Positions 15,795 through 23,797 are shown, counted from the first letter of the stretch. The stretch is 29,949 nt of DNA from [Eubacterium] saphenum (GCA_004555855.1 SFJQ01000010.1:1-29949); one strand, 5' to 3'. The notes: a model not told the origin generated them from the letters alone. A program made the numbers and translations.

Positions 15795-17291
15795 TCATTC
15801 CGTTTGCATATTCTCGGTTAATGCGAGAATTTTAAATCCGCCGTAGCTCATTTTTGCCACGGGCATACTGTCAAAAATCGTCTGCCTGTCGTGCACGCTT
15901 TGCGCCCCTCCCGCCATTCCCTTGCCAACCAGCGTCGCGATAAGCTGCCCGCTTTGAATTGTCATCTGTCCGCTTGCTGTTTTGAGCGTGACAGTGATTG
16001 TGTTTTTGCCTCTGCGGAGATTTTCCGCGAGATAGTAGAAGTGTATCAGCTCCCGCGCGCTTCCGTTAACCGTGTGAACGCTCTCGCGCACCTTATCGCC
16101 GTTGACGTAAACCGTTGCCAGAAGCGTGTTTGAGCCGCCTCCGTCAACGGTGAAATTCATATCGACCTGTGCGAAAACGTTTGGCTTTTTCGCTTCAAAC
16201 GAGAACTCCGCGGCGGTTGTTTCGGCTGTTGAAAGCGTAATCGCCGCTTCGTTAATCTGCTTTTTATAGATATTCCCGAGAGTTGCCCGAAGGTCTTCCA
16301 GAGCCGCTTCAAGGTCGTTTTTGTGAACGGTAGGGTCGGAGTCGGAACGGTTTCTGGAGCTGAGCTTTGCCGTGAGCGCGCCGTCGTAATGGTACTTGAT
16401 TTCACTCAGCGCAATCATATACAGATACGCGTTTTGTTCCATCAGCAGGATATAATCTCCCGACTCCAGAAACGGAAGCCCCGGCAGCTCAATTTCAGCT
16501 CCGTAATAACGCAGGGCTTTAATCTGCGTGCAGACCAAGTCAAGATGCTCCTGAGTGTACAGCGGATTGTAAAGCTCGATTGTACTCAAAACACCGCCGT
16601 CGCCGCTTTCAAGAAATTCTTCTCCCGTATCAACCGTGATGCGCTTTATTATCGAGTACTCCATATTTCTGTTGTACACCATGCAGTTTGAGCTTTCGAG
16701 GAAAAACTCCGTCAGGACGTGGTATCTCTTGAAACAAAGCTCTCCGTTCCTGTCGAATTTCGCGCAGCATTTGTACATTCCGGCAATATAGCCTATCATA
16801 TCCCTTACCGTGCAGGTTTCCGGGATTTTTTCCACTTTGAAATCGCTTCCGTAATCACGGCAGATTATCCCGAAATTCGAGCAGATTTCGCGAAGAAGCG
16901 CAGAGGTTGTTGTCGGTGCGGAAAGCGAGCTTGTGTATTCCGCATCGAGCGAGTACATTTTGTCATAGCAGATTATCGAAGCGTAGTTTCCGCGGACATA
17001 TCTTCTTTCAACGAAAAACACACCCAGCGGACACCATTCTTCGCCGTCAAAGCTGATGAAAGGCTTGACTTCAGCGTTTACCCCGATTTCACTCTCATAT
17101 CTTATCGAAAAAGCAAAGCGGTTTGCACAAGCCGTTCCGAAAGTCACCCAGTCCGGATGAACGATATCGTCGAAGTCAAATTCAAGCAGCTTGTCGTCAC
17201 CGATTGTCGTTTCGCCTATGAGAATTTTGCAGTAAACTCTTCGCCCCGCATTCAAGGCGAGTTTTTGGTAATTTTCCGATACATTTACCAA
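15795..17291 (-). CDS. Phage baseplate/tail-hub-like protein
   Basis: A 498-residue protein. The first 330 or so residues resemble baseplate/tail-associated proteins of clostridial siphoviruses: an FDFDD.. start, a PLGVFFVE strand near 88-95, a CYDKMYSLD segment near 108-116 and a stretch typical of hub-like domains. The region at about 330-470 changes character to beta-sandwich-like (VYVNGDKVRESV, YLAENLRRGKNTITVTL), recalling a carbohydrate-binding or fibre-attachment domain; this is inference. The start codon is TTG at 17291, with GAGGTGA about 6 bases upstream that overlaps the end of the previous gene. Function is predicted: joins the small tail protein to the fibre. Confidence 0.6.
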   Translation of the reverse strand: MVNVSENYQKLALNAGRRVYCKILIGETTIGDDKLLEFDFDDIVHPDWVTFGTACANRFAFSIRYESEIGVNAEVKPFISFDGEEWCPLGVFFVERRYVRGNYASIICYDKMYSLDAEYTSSLSAPTTTSALLREICSNFGIICRDYGSDFKVEKIPETCTVRDMIGYIAGMYKCCAKFDRNGELCFKRYHVLTEFFLESSNCMVYNRNMEYSIIKRITVDTGEEFLESGDGGVLSTIELYNPLYTQEHLDLVCTQIKALRYYGAEIELPGLPFLESGDYILLMEQNAYLYMIALSEIKYHYDGALTAKLSSRNRSDSDPTVHKNDLEAALEDLRATLGNIYKKQINEAAITLSTAETTAAEFSFEAKKPNVFAQVDMNFTVDGGGSNTLLATVYVNGDKVRESVHTVNGSARELIHFYYLAENLRRGKNTITVTLKTASGQMTIQSGQLIATLVGKGMAGGAQSVHDRQTIFDSMPVAKMSYGGFKILALTENMQTE

Positions 17292-17302
17292 GTTTTTTCA
17301 CC

Positions 17303-17647
17303 TCATTTCTGCAAGAATTTCAGCTTAACTCCGCCGTATGTCCTCACGCCGTTTGTTTCCGTGACAACCGGCGCGGGTTCTTCGGGAATGTGGAAATCTG
17401 CGGTAATCGTACCCTCGGGCGACGGGAAAGTGACCGATACGAAAATCTCATCGCAAAGCTCGCGAAGCGCCTTCATCTCGCTTTCGGACAGCAGCCCGAA
17501 CGTTGCCTCGAGAACATATTTTCTGTTCACAAGGTCGATGAGCATATCGCCCTGCGTGTTGTAGCGGATATCGGTTTTGCGGGTTTCGCGCCTGACATTC
17601 AGCTCGGTTACGTTATCAAATTCTGTTTGGTTTATTGTGATTGTCAT
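17303..17647 (-). CDS. Small phage tail-associated protein
   Basis: A 114-residue, largely beta protein starting MTITINQTEFDNV. Its pattern, a short strand, then DxRYNTQGDMLxD, a K/R-Y strand, a GLLSESEM helix with LCDEIF, then a strand with SVTFPSPEG and a late GGVKLKF strand, is like small tail proteins encoded beside baseplates in clostridial prophages. No active site is visible. The start at 17647 follows GGAGGTCAG; an upstream in-frame ATG at 17698 lies inside the previous gene. Confidence 0.55.
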   Translation of the reverse strand: MTITINQTEFDNVTELNVRRETRKTDIRYNTQGDMLIDLVNRKYVLEATFGLLSESEMKALRELCDEIFVSVTFPSPEGTITADFHIPEEPAPVVTETNGVRTYGGVKLKFLQK

Positions 17648-17667
17648 AATCTGACCTCCGTTTGCTT

Positions 17668-17991
17668 TCAGCCGATTTTCACGGCTTTTATTCTGCAATG
17701 ATGAAGTTCCTCGGCACGGAAGAATTTCACCTCGGTTATCTCGAAATCCTCTCCCTGATATCTCGCGCGCATTCCCGCGGAAAAGTCCTCGTAGGGATAA
17801 GAATTTTCGTAATCGTACCAGATTGTGATTTCAGAAATATCGCGTGTGTTCGCGGCTGTCGGGGAACTCACGGCGCTTTTCCGTTCAACGCGGACGTTTT
17901 CGATGAGCCTTCTGCTCCAGCCGCTTTCCGTGGGAACATAAAGGTAAAATTCATCGCCGAGAAGGCTGTTCGGAATAGGCTTTACGTTCAT
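17668..17991 (-). CDS. Probable phage head closure/minor capsid protein
   Basis: A 107-residue protein, second gene after the major capsid. Small size, a beta-rich make-up (VERKSAVSS.., TIWYDYENSY, YQGEDFEITEVKFF) and position between the head-tail connector and the tail genes fit a head closure or minor capsid protein that continues the connector ring. The ATG at 17991 overlaps the previous stop by four bases and follows a strong GGAGGTGA. The frame is open far upstream to 18357, but that part is antisense-type noise over the previous gene. Confidence 0.6.
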   Translation of the reverse strand: MNVKPIPNSLLGDEFYLYVPTESGWSRRLIENVRVERKSAVSSPTAANTRDISEITIWYDYENSYPYEDFSAGMRARYQGEDFEITEVKFFRAEELHHCRIKAVKIG

Positions 17992-18425
17992 TCTTTCACC
18001 TCCGCTGCCCCATAAAAGCAGCCCGCCGCGCGAAGCAGTTTTGCAACGGTCTGGTTGATGTCGAGCGGTTCGCTTGCCGCCGAGGAGCTTTTTGAAGAGC
18101 TTCCCGAGGAACTGCTTGAAGAAGTGCCGGTGGAGTAGGTGAAGTCGCCGATTGTGACGCGCTCGTCCGTTTTTGACGAAGAACCGCTTTGCTCGCTCGA
18201 TTCGGCAAGAAGCGCGGTTTCCTCGCGATAAATCGCGCAGGTCTGAAAAGCGCAAGCCTGCTTTACGAAATCCGCCGCGGGAGTTGCCCCGAGAGCGATT
18301 GCCGAAGCTCTTCCGCCGCTTATTCCGTTCAGGACAAATTCCGCGCGCTTTATGCACTTTTCAAGCAGCGCCTCGTCTGTCGCGTCAAAGCCCATTTCCT
18401 TGTATTCGTTTGCGGTTATTATCAT
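17988..18425 (-). CDS. Phage head-tail connector protein (gp6-like) with a Ser-rich insert
   Basis: A 145-residue protein directly after the major capsid gene. The N-terminal half is helical (ATDEALLEKCIKRAEFVLNG; ADFVKQACAFQTCAIYRE), and TIGDFTYS near 91-98 recalls the KIGDFS strand of head-tail connector proteins in siphoviruses of the A118/SPP1 type. Its role would be to seat on the portal. A low-complexity run at about 101-118, almost all Ser with a few Gly, Lys and Ala, is unusual for this family. AAAGGAG precedes the ATG. Confidence 0.65.
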   Translation of the reverse strand: MIITANEYKEMGFDATDEALLEKCIKRAEFVLNGISGGRASAIALGATPAADFVKQACAFQTCAIYREETALLAESSEQSGSSSKTDERVTIGDFTYSTGTSSSSSSGSSSKSSSAASEPLDINQTVAKLLRAAGCFYGAAEVKE

Positions 18426-18491
18426 AGAAACTCCTTTCGTTTAATAAAAACGGCGGACAGCGTTTTGCCGCCCGCCGCAGTTTAATTCGGA

Positions 18492-19376
18492 TTAGCCCGC
18501 CTTGCAGACTGCAATTGCGGATTTCTTGCTGTCGGGGATAAAGAGGTCGTGATACTTACGATAATCGATATCCCAAGCGTCCGCGAACTGGTTCTGTTCG
18601 GGGGTGATAATCTTGATGTTGTCGGTCTTGGAAACGGCAACGGGAGCGTCCTTCGGGCAGATAATCCAGTTAATCTGAACCGCGTCCTCGGCGGGAGTGA
18701 AGCCGTCGGTATCGCTGAAGGTGTAAGCGGACTTCATTCTCGAGGAGGGAACGGGGATAATCGCCGCGCCGCAGATTGTCTTGACATTGAGGTCGAGGTC
18801 GCCCTGAGTGAAGGTGCCAGCGTCGATGGAATGAGTGACTTCGCTCGACAACATCAGCATATCGTAAACGGAGCGCGCCATTGTTACGACAAGCTCTCCG
18901 TCGCCGCCGACAGCCTCGCGAACCTCGCTTATCTGACCAATAAGAGTGGACAAAACGGAGCTTTTCGCGGGGGAGTAGGTCTTGGTGATGGAAGCCTCGT
19001 TTGCGAGCTTTGAGTAGCGATAAGCGTCGATTTCGGGGATAACCTCGGTGCGCTGGAATTCAGCCGCGACATTTGCCGCCGCAAGCGCAAAACCGCTTTC
19101 GTCAACATCGAGCGCGTCGATACGGAAACGTCTGCCTCTGTCCTGACTCATCGTCATGGTTTCGTAGGAATAGGTGATTGCGCCGTTCACATAGCCGTCG
19201 TTGCGGTCGTACTTTGCAAGCCCCTTGAGCGACATTTTGGGCATCTTGATTTCGCTGCCGCCGTTGTAGATAACTCTCGCGGCGTTGTCCTCCATCCAGC
19301 CCGATGTAGAGCCTTCGCAAATCTGCTTGTCAAGCTCCGTCTGAAAAACCTTTGCATATTCGATTGTGTTTGCCAT
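18492..19376 (-). CDS. Phage major capsid protein
   Basis: A 294-residue major head protein of the HK97-fold type. Features include an N-terminal N-arm, MANTIEYAKVFQTELDKQ, a segment with the RGRRFRIDALDVDESGF pattern (about 79-95), a spine-like helix near 128-145, a P-domain-like region, and a C-terminal strand with AIAVCK. This combination, and its place after a portal and a scaffold gene, matches capsid proteins of Listeria A118-like and related phages. No protease domain is fused or encoded nearby, as expected for scaffold-type heads. GAAAGGAAG precedes the ATG. The 229-base gap before it holds a candidate RNA structure. Confidence 0.8.
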   Translation of the reverse strand: MANTIEYAKVFQTELDKQICEGSTSGWMEDNAARVIYNGGSEIKMPKMSLKGLAKYDRNDGYVNGAITYSYETMTMSQDRGRRFRIDALDVDESGFALAAANVAAEFQRTEVIPEIDAYRYSKLANEASITKTYSPAKSSVLSTLIGQISEVREAVGGDGELVVTMARSVYDMLMLSSEVTHSIDAGTFTQGDLDLNVKTICGAAIIPVPSSRMKSAYTFSDTDGFTPAEDAVQINWIICPKDAPVAVSKTDNIKIITPEQNQFADAWDIDYRKYHDLFIPDSKKSAIAVCKAG

Positions 19377-19605
19377 AATAAATACTTCCTTTCAAAAATT
19401 GTTTTTGTGTAATTGAATAAGACGTTCGGACAAAATCTGTCGTGCAGTATTTTTTATAAAGATAACCTCTTTCAAGCTCACGCGGATTTTGTCCTGCCAA
19501 CGCCGAAATCCGACTGTTCCGCCGAAGCTGCCGTGCGTTTAACCCAAGTAACCCTTCCGGCTTGCACCGCTTCGGCGTATTAAACCCACCGTCCCGCCCC
19601 TCGGC
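19377..19605 (-). ncRNA. Candidate structured RNA leader of the major capsid gene
   Basis: A gene-free 229-base spacer within the phage-like operon. On the minus strand, from 5' to 3', it shows: CTCGGC/GCCGAG around the scaffold stop codon (19600-19618); a 9-bp perfect inverted repeat CGCCGAAGC/GCTTCGGCG (19569-19577 with 19520-19528) with an inner GTGC/GCAC stem (19533-19536 with 19564-19567); and a 10-bp perfect repeat GGACAAAATC/GATTTTGTCC (19485-19494 with 19428-19437) with an inner CGTG/CACG stem and an AAAGA/TCTTT hairpin. No T-tract follows. The pattern suggests a folded 5' leader that may control capsid translation or mRNA cleavage. I do not recognise a known riboswitch class. Strand assignment follows the operon. 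Confidence 0.4.
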
Positions 19606-20016
19606 TTACTTTGCCGAGAAAATTCTGCGAACAGCGGAAAAACCGTCGTTTGTTCCCGAGCTTCCCGCCGAGAATTGCGGAATTTCCCGCTGAACCGCCT
19701 TCAAGTGCGGATAAGCCGCGATGATTTCCGAAGCCGCTTCCTCGGGAGTTTTGCCCGATTTGCACAGCATTGAAGTGAGCGAAACCGCCTCCGCGAGCTT
19801 TTCCTTCGCGGCGCCCGCAAGGAGCAGCGCAAGCTTGGTTTCCGTTTCGGAAAGCGTTACGCTGATGTTAAGCAGGCGCTTTGCGCTTTCGTCAAGTTCC
19901 TTTTTGAGCGCGTCAATCTCGATTTCCTTTTCCGAGAGCAAAAGCTGCTGCTCGTCAGTTTCGGCGACCTCGGGAGCGTTCTCCAAAGCCTCCTGTTCAA
20001 GAGTTTCCGTTTCCAT
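19606..20016 (-). CDS. Phage scaffolding-like protein
   Basis: A 136-residue acidic, strongly helical protein lying between portal and capsid genes, the usual position of a head scaffold. A long coiled-coil-like stretch runs about 20-70 (EKEIEIDALKKELDESAKRL), and the short C-terminus ends in a basic VRRIFSAK tail, like the capsid-binding end of scaffolds. The start at 20016 follows GGAGG and overlaps the end of the portal gene by 20 bases. The alternative ATG at 20052 has no proper ribosome binding site. Confidence 0.65.
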   Translation of the reverse strand: METETLEQEALENAPEVAETDEQQLLLSEKEIEIDALKKELDESAKRLLNISVTLSETETKLALLLAGAAKEKLAEAVSLTSMLCKSGKTPEEAASEIIAAYPHLKAVQREIPQFSAGSSGTNDGFSAVRRIFSAK

Positions 20017-21364
20017 CAAAATCCTCCATTTCCATAGCCCGAGCCGCGTCAAGCGATATCCCGTAAATCTCGGAAAGCGCGCGGCTTCTTGAAATCAGAC
20101 CGCTTTTGTACAGCGAAGCGGCACGCTCGGCGCGGGTTCCCTCGTCCTCGCAAACGCCGTCCGCAAAGCGGATTTGCACGTTCTCCGAAGCTGCTGCGGA
20201 AAGTTCGCCGGACATTTTCGCAAGCACGCATACGTTCTCGGCAACGCGCTCGAGATTTTTCGCAATCAGCTTGCGGTAGAAACTCGTTGTGCGGTAGGTT
20301 CGGCTGTTTCGCGAAACAACCTCTGTTGCCGTGCGGATTGTGCCGTTCTTGTAGGACAGCGCGCCCTCCGAAAGCCCCGTCTGCATACAAAGCAAATCGA
20401 GCAGCTCCCCGAGCGCTTCAACGTGTTCCTGAACGCGAAGCTCGGCGGTGTTGTCGGAGATTTTGAGTTCATCGGTATCGGACGCGGAAAGCGCCTCGAA
20501 AACCTCGTCGTTCACGTCAAAATAACGCTTCAGCTCGCCGTTCTCGTCATACTCGCCGCGAACCGCGTAGGACGGCACGATTATGCGCTTTTTACCGAGG
20601 ATAAACTCCCTTGAAAGCGAGTCGAAAACCGTGTCGATTGCTTTCAGCGTGTCCTCAGCGCCCGCGAAAACCGATGAACCGAGCGGCGCGCATTGTCCGA
20701 GAATACCCGAACCCGCGCGGAAGTACACGAAAAGCGGCTTCGCAAGCCCTTCGACAAGGCTCTTCCCGGTCATCTCGGGGAAGCACTCCGAGAGCGCGAC
20801 CTCGCCGCCGTTTTCACGGAACAGCTTGTTCTGCGTGAGCAAGCCCTCGGGGGTGATTTCCTGAGTTTCGGCGAGAATGTAGTTTTTGCCGTTTCGCGAA
20901 ATCGTTGAACCGAACGCGCCGCCCGAGATGCTTCTGCTGTCCCATTGCGTGGGGACGAAAGCGTCCGCGGAAACGAAATCGAGTTTCACGCCGTTTTCCC
21001 AGTAGACCTTGACAACTCCGCCGCCGAGCGCGAACATCTTCTCGAGAAAATCCGAAAATCTCTCGGAAAAACTGTTTTCGGAGAACACCTTTTTGAGGTA
21101 ATTTTCCGTTTCCTTATCGGGGCAGGTTATCTCCGTTCCCTCGGTAAAGCAGAGCCTTGAAAGCTCCGCGCAAACCGCTTTTGCCGCGCCGAGCGACGCC
21201 ATTTTTCGCATACCGCCGTTCATTCCGCCCTTGCGGACGTAGCGCCAGTCCCCGCCGCCGCGGTAGATGTCGTTCCACTTGGCAAGCTCCGTTGTATAAA
21301 ACAGCGAAAGCGCCGAGCTGTCCGAGAGCTTTTGTCTGCCGAAGAGCAAACTTTTCAAGCTCAA
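19997..21364 (-). CDS. Phage portal protein (A118/SPP1 type)
   Basis: A 455-residue portal protein, first gene of the phage-like operon. The middle and C-terminal parts carry typical stretches: KMFALGGGVVKVYWENG near 109-125, the SDAFVP/TQWD segment, LDLLCMQTGLSEGALSYKNG.. ATEV with the portal-like helix following, and a late RAERAASLYKSGLISRSRAL segment. Twelve such subunits form the DNA gate at one vertex. The start codon is TTG at 21364, with AAGGAGG 8-9 bases before it. No terminase gene lies upstream; the next feature is a divergent SIS-family regulator. Confidence 0.8.
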   Translation of the reverse strand: MSLKSLLFGRQKLSDSSALSLFYTTELAKWNDIYRGGGDWRYVRKGGMNGGMRKMASLGAAKAVCAELSRLCFTEGTEITCPDKETENYLKKVFSENSFSERFSDFLEKMFALGGGVVKVYWENGVKLDFVSADAFVPTQWDSRSISGGAFGSTISRNGKNYILAETQEITPEGLLTQNKLFRENGGEVALSECFPEMTGKSLVEGLAKPLFVYFRAGSGILGQCAPLGSSVFAGAEDTLKAIDTVFDSLSREFILGKKRIIVPSYAVRGEYDENGELKRYFDVNDEVFEALSASDTDELKISDNTAELRVQEHVEALGELLDLLCMQTGLSEGALSYKNGTIRTATEVVSRNSRTYRTTSFYRKLIAKNLERVAENVCVLAKMSGELSAAASENVQIRFADGVCEDEGTRAERAASLYKSGLISRSRALSEIYGISLDAARAMEMEDFDGNGNS

Positions 21365-21438
21365 ATTCTATTCCTCCTTTTCTTGGTTTTGCGGGAATTT
21401 TCTTGTTCCTTTCCCGCTGACTTGATAATAACACAGCT

Positions 21439-21457
21439 AAAACTGCAAAAAACTGCA
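21439..21457. promoter_or_regulatory. Tandem 10-base repeat in the divergent control region
   Basis: AAAACTGCA occurs at 21439-21447 and again at 21449-21457, a repeat period of 10 bases, about one helix turn. A second tandem pair, TTTTGAAA, lies at 21462-21469 and 21471-21478. Both are between the start of the phage-like operon (21364) and the promoter of the SIS-family regulator (21486-21514). They could be operator sites, but no promoter for the portal gene could be assigned with confidence. Confidence 0.3.
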
Positions 21458-21485
21458 CAATTTTTGAAAGTTTTGAAAAAAGCAC

Positions 21486-21514
21486 TTGCAAAAATTCAAA
21501 AAAAGTAGTATTAT
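21486..21514 (+). promoter_or_regulatory. SigmaA-type promoter of the SIS-family regulator gene
   Basis: TTGCAA (21486-21491) and TATTAT (21509-21514) are separated by 17 bases. The expected transcript start near 21521 gives a leader of about 68 bases before the ATG at 21589. The -35 and spacing match those of the aminotransferase and cmk promoters. Confidence 0.7.
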
Positions 21515-21588
21515 AAATAAGAGATATATCGAAAGAATTGCGGGAATTTACGCAAAATTCAGGAACAACAGAAGCGGAGGCTGATTTT

Positions 21589-22449
21589 ATGAACGATGAT
21601 TTGCTTAAAAGAATTGAAGAACTGATACCGAAATTTTCAAAAAGCCAGAAACTTATCGCAAACTTTATTCTGGAGCATTACGAAAAAGCTGCCTATATGA
21701 CCGCGCTGAAGCTCGGAAGAACGGTTGGCGTAAGCGAGTCCACGGTGGTGCGATTTGCGATTGAGCTTGGATTTGAGGGTTATCCGCAGCTCCAGCGTTC
21801 CCTGCAAAACCACATCAAAAACCGCCTTACCGCTGTTCAGCGTATGGACGTCACCCGCAACCGAATAGGCGATGAAAATCCCGTTGTGGGCGTGCTCAAT
21901 CAGGATATCGAGAAAATCCGCCACACGCTCGAAAATATCGATATGCAGAGCTTTGAAAACGCGGTTGACGTCATCAACAGCGCGAAGCGGATTTACATTC
22001 AGGGCGCGATGTCCTCGGGTATTCTTGCGAACTTTATGAACTACTATCTGCGCTTTATTTTTGATAACGTAACCCTTGTCGGAAGCGTCGGCACAACCGA
22101 ATTGTATCAGCAGATGATACACATCGGAGAGGGCGATTTGCTGATTGCGATGAGCTTCCCGCGTTACGCTAAAAGTACCATTGAGGCGTGCCGTTTTGCA
22201 CGCGAGGAGGGCGCGCAGATTATCGCGATAACCGACAGCGAAAGCTCGCCGCTTGTCCAGTATGCGCATACGCGGCTTTACGCTTATTCGGATATGGTTT
22301 CGTTTGTGGACAGCCTTGTCGCGCCGATGAGCCTGATAAACGCGATTATCGCGGCTGTTTCAAGCTCAAACCGCTGCCGCGTGGAGAACACGTTCTGCAA
22401 ACTGGAGCAGCTCTGGGACAGCAACGGCGTGTACAAGAAAGATGTGTGA
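21589..22449 (+). CDS. RpiR/MurR-family transcriptional regulator (HTH plus SIS domain)
   Basis: A 286-residue regulator. The N-terminal domain (about 1-77) is an RpiR-type helix-turn-helix with the conserved SKSQKLIANFILEHY and LGRTVGVSESTVVRF segments. The C-terminal domain (about 125-260) is a sugar isomerase (SIS) fold that binds phosphosugars, with YIQGAMSSG near 145 and MSFPRYAKST near 195. The effector is probably an amino-sugar or sugar phosphate, not determinable here. The ATG at 21589 has GGAGG upstream; the upstream TTG at 21538 does not. The gene overlaps the next by 8 bases, so both are cotranscribed. It is divergent from the phage-like operon. Confidence 0.88.
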   Translation: MNDDLLKRIEELIPKFSKSQKLIANFILEHYEKAAYMTALKLGRTVGVSESTVVRFAIELGFEGYPQLQRSLQNHIKNRLTAVQRMDVTRNRIGDENPVVGVLNQDIEKIRHTLENIDMQSFENAVDVINSAKRIYIQGAMSSGILANFMNYYLRFIFDNVTLVGSVGTTELYQQMIHIGEGDLLIAMSFPRYAKSTIEACRFAREEGAQIIAITDSESSPLVQYAHTRLYAYSDMVSFVDSLVAPMSLINAIIAAVSSSNRCRVENTFCKLEQLWDSNGVYKKDV

Positions 22450-23659
22450 CGTTATCGTAATCGGCGGCGGCGCTGCGGGAATGATGGCGGCGATAACGGC
22501 GGCGCGGCGCGGGAAAAGCGTGGTGCTGCTCGAAAAAAACGACCGCCTCGGGCGAAAGCTCGCGATAACCGGCAAAGGGCGCTGCAACGTCACGAACAAC
22601 TGCGAAATCGAAGAACTGATGAGCAATATTCCGAGAAACGCGAAATTTTTGTACGGCGCGATGACGAAATTCCCGCCGAGCGAAACGATGGCGTTTTTCG
22701 AGGGGCTTGGAGTGCCGCTGAAAACGGAGCGCGGGAAGCGTGTTTTTCCCGTATCGGACAAGGCGGGAGATATTGTCGCGGCGCTTGAAAAGGAGCTTCG
22801 GCGGCTCGGCGTGAAAATTCTTCGGGAAAACGCGCGCTCGCTGATTTTGGAAAACGGCGTCTGCAAAGGCGTGAGAACGGCGGGCGGCGATTTTTCGGCA
22901 AATTCGGTTATCCTTGCAGCGGGCGGGAAATCCTACCCGAAAACCGGCTCGGACGGCTCGGGATACGCTTTGGCGAGGCAGGCGGGACACACGATAATCG
23001 AGCCTGTGCCGTCGCTTGTGCCGCTGGTGACCGAGGAAAAATGGGTGAAAAGCGCGTGCGGGCTGACCTTGAAAAACACCGCCGTGAAGCTGTTTGACGG
23101 TGAAAAATCAATCTACGAGGACTTCGGCGAGGTCGCGTTCACCGCAGATGGGCTGGGCGGCGCGACGATTTTGAGCGCGTCGGCGCACATTCCCGAAATG
23201 CGCGAAAAACGCTATTCCGTGGCGCTGGACCTGAAGCCGGCGCTCTCGGAGCAAAAGCTGGACGCGCGGCTGCTGCGCGAGTTCTCGGATAACCGCGGAA
23301 AGCCGTTTCGCGAGGTTTTGCGGAAGCTTTTGCCGGCGGAGCTTGTGGAAATTTTCGCGGATTTGGCGGGGATTTCTCTCGAGAAGAAAATCGATGAAAT
23401 CACCAAATCCGAGCGCAAAAATTTATTAAATCTGCTGAAAAATCTGCGGCTGCATATAAGCGGTTTCCGCCCGATTGATGAGGCGATAATCACGCGCGGC
23501 GGTGTGAAAACAAGCGAAATTTCCCCGAAAACAATGGAAAGCCGCGTCGCAAAAGGTCTGTTTTTCGCGGGCGAAATTATCGACGCAGACGCTTACACGG
23601 GTGGGTTTAACCTCCAGATTGCCTTCGCAACGGCAAAAATTGCCGGTGAAAGCGCGTGA
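22442..23659 (+). CDS. HI0933/YhiN-family FAD-dependent oxidoreductase
   Basis: A 405-residue flavoprotein. Residues 4-14 (VIVIGGGAAGM) are the FAD-binding Rossmann motif; GRKLAITGKGRCNVTN near 37-52 and the C-terminal FAGEIIDADAYTGGFNLQ are family signatures. The biochemical role of this family is poorly known. The ATG overlaps the stop of the regulator gene, and there is only a weak ribosome binding site, so translation is probably coupled. In Clostridia this gene commonly precedes cmk, plsC and ispH-S1, as here. Confidence 0.88.
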   Translation: MCDVIVIGGGAAGMMAAITAARRGKSVVLLEKNDRLGRKLAITGKGRCNVTNNCEIEELMSNIPRNAKFLYGAMTKFPPSETMAFFEGLGVPLKTERGKRVFPVSDKAGDIVAALEKELRRLGVKILRENARSLILENGVCKGVRTAGGDFSANSVILAAGGKSYPKTGSDGSGYALARQAGHTIIEPVPSLVPLVTEEKWVKSACGLTLKNTAVKLFDGEKSIYEDFGEVAFTADGLGGATILSASAHIPEMREKRYSVALDLKPALSEQKLDARLLREFSDNRGKPFREVLRKLLPAELVEIFADLAGISLEKKIDEITKSERKNLLNLLKNLRLHISGFRPIDEAIITRGGVKTSEISPKTMESRVAKGLFFAGEIIDADAYTGGFNLQIAFATAKIAGESA

Positions 23660-23768
23660 ATTTTCGTCAAAATAGATGAAAAAATGCCAAGTATATTGTG
23701 CGTGTCTACAAAATTTGCGGAAAATATGTTCAGATTTCAAATTTGCGCGAAAAACCTATAAAAAACTC

Positions 23769-23797
23769 TTGCAATTTGCTGAAAAACGTGTTATAAT
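23769..23797 (+). promoter_or_regulatory. SigmaA-type promoter of cmk-plsC-ispH/S1
   Basis: TTGCAA (23769-23774) and a perfect TATAAT (23792-23797) are separated by 17 bases. The transcript should begin near 23804, leaving a leader of about 95 bases before the cmk start. In this leader AAAGGAT (23809-23815) can pair with ATCCTTT (23863-23869), a weak long-range stem. Confidence 0.8.

Noticed and set aside
17992..18357. Upstream extension of the head closure protein to 18357
   Set aside because: The extension is basic, out-of-frame translation of the connector gene; a strong GGAGGTGA site sets the start at 17991.
18492..19376. Encapsulin nanocompartment instead of phage capsid
   Set aside because: Portal, scaffold and connector genes next to it point to a phage head; no cargo enzyme with a targeting peptide is adjacent.
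14428..21588. Integrase, attachment sites or terminal direct repeats around the phage-like operon
   Set aside because: No integrase or recombinase gene is present and I found no matching direct repeat at the two flanks by eye; a computer search would be more reliable.
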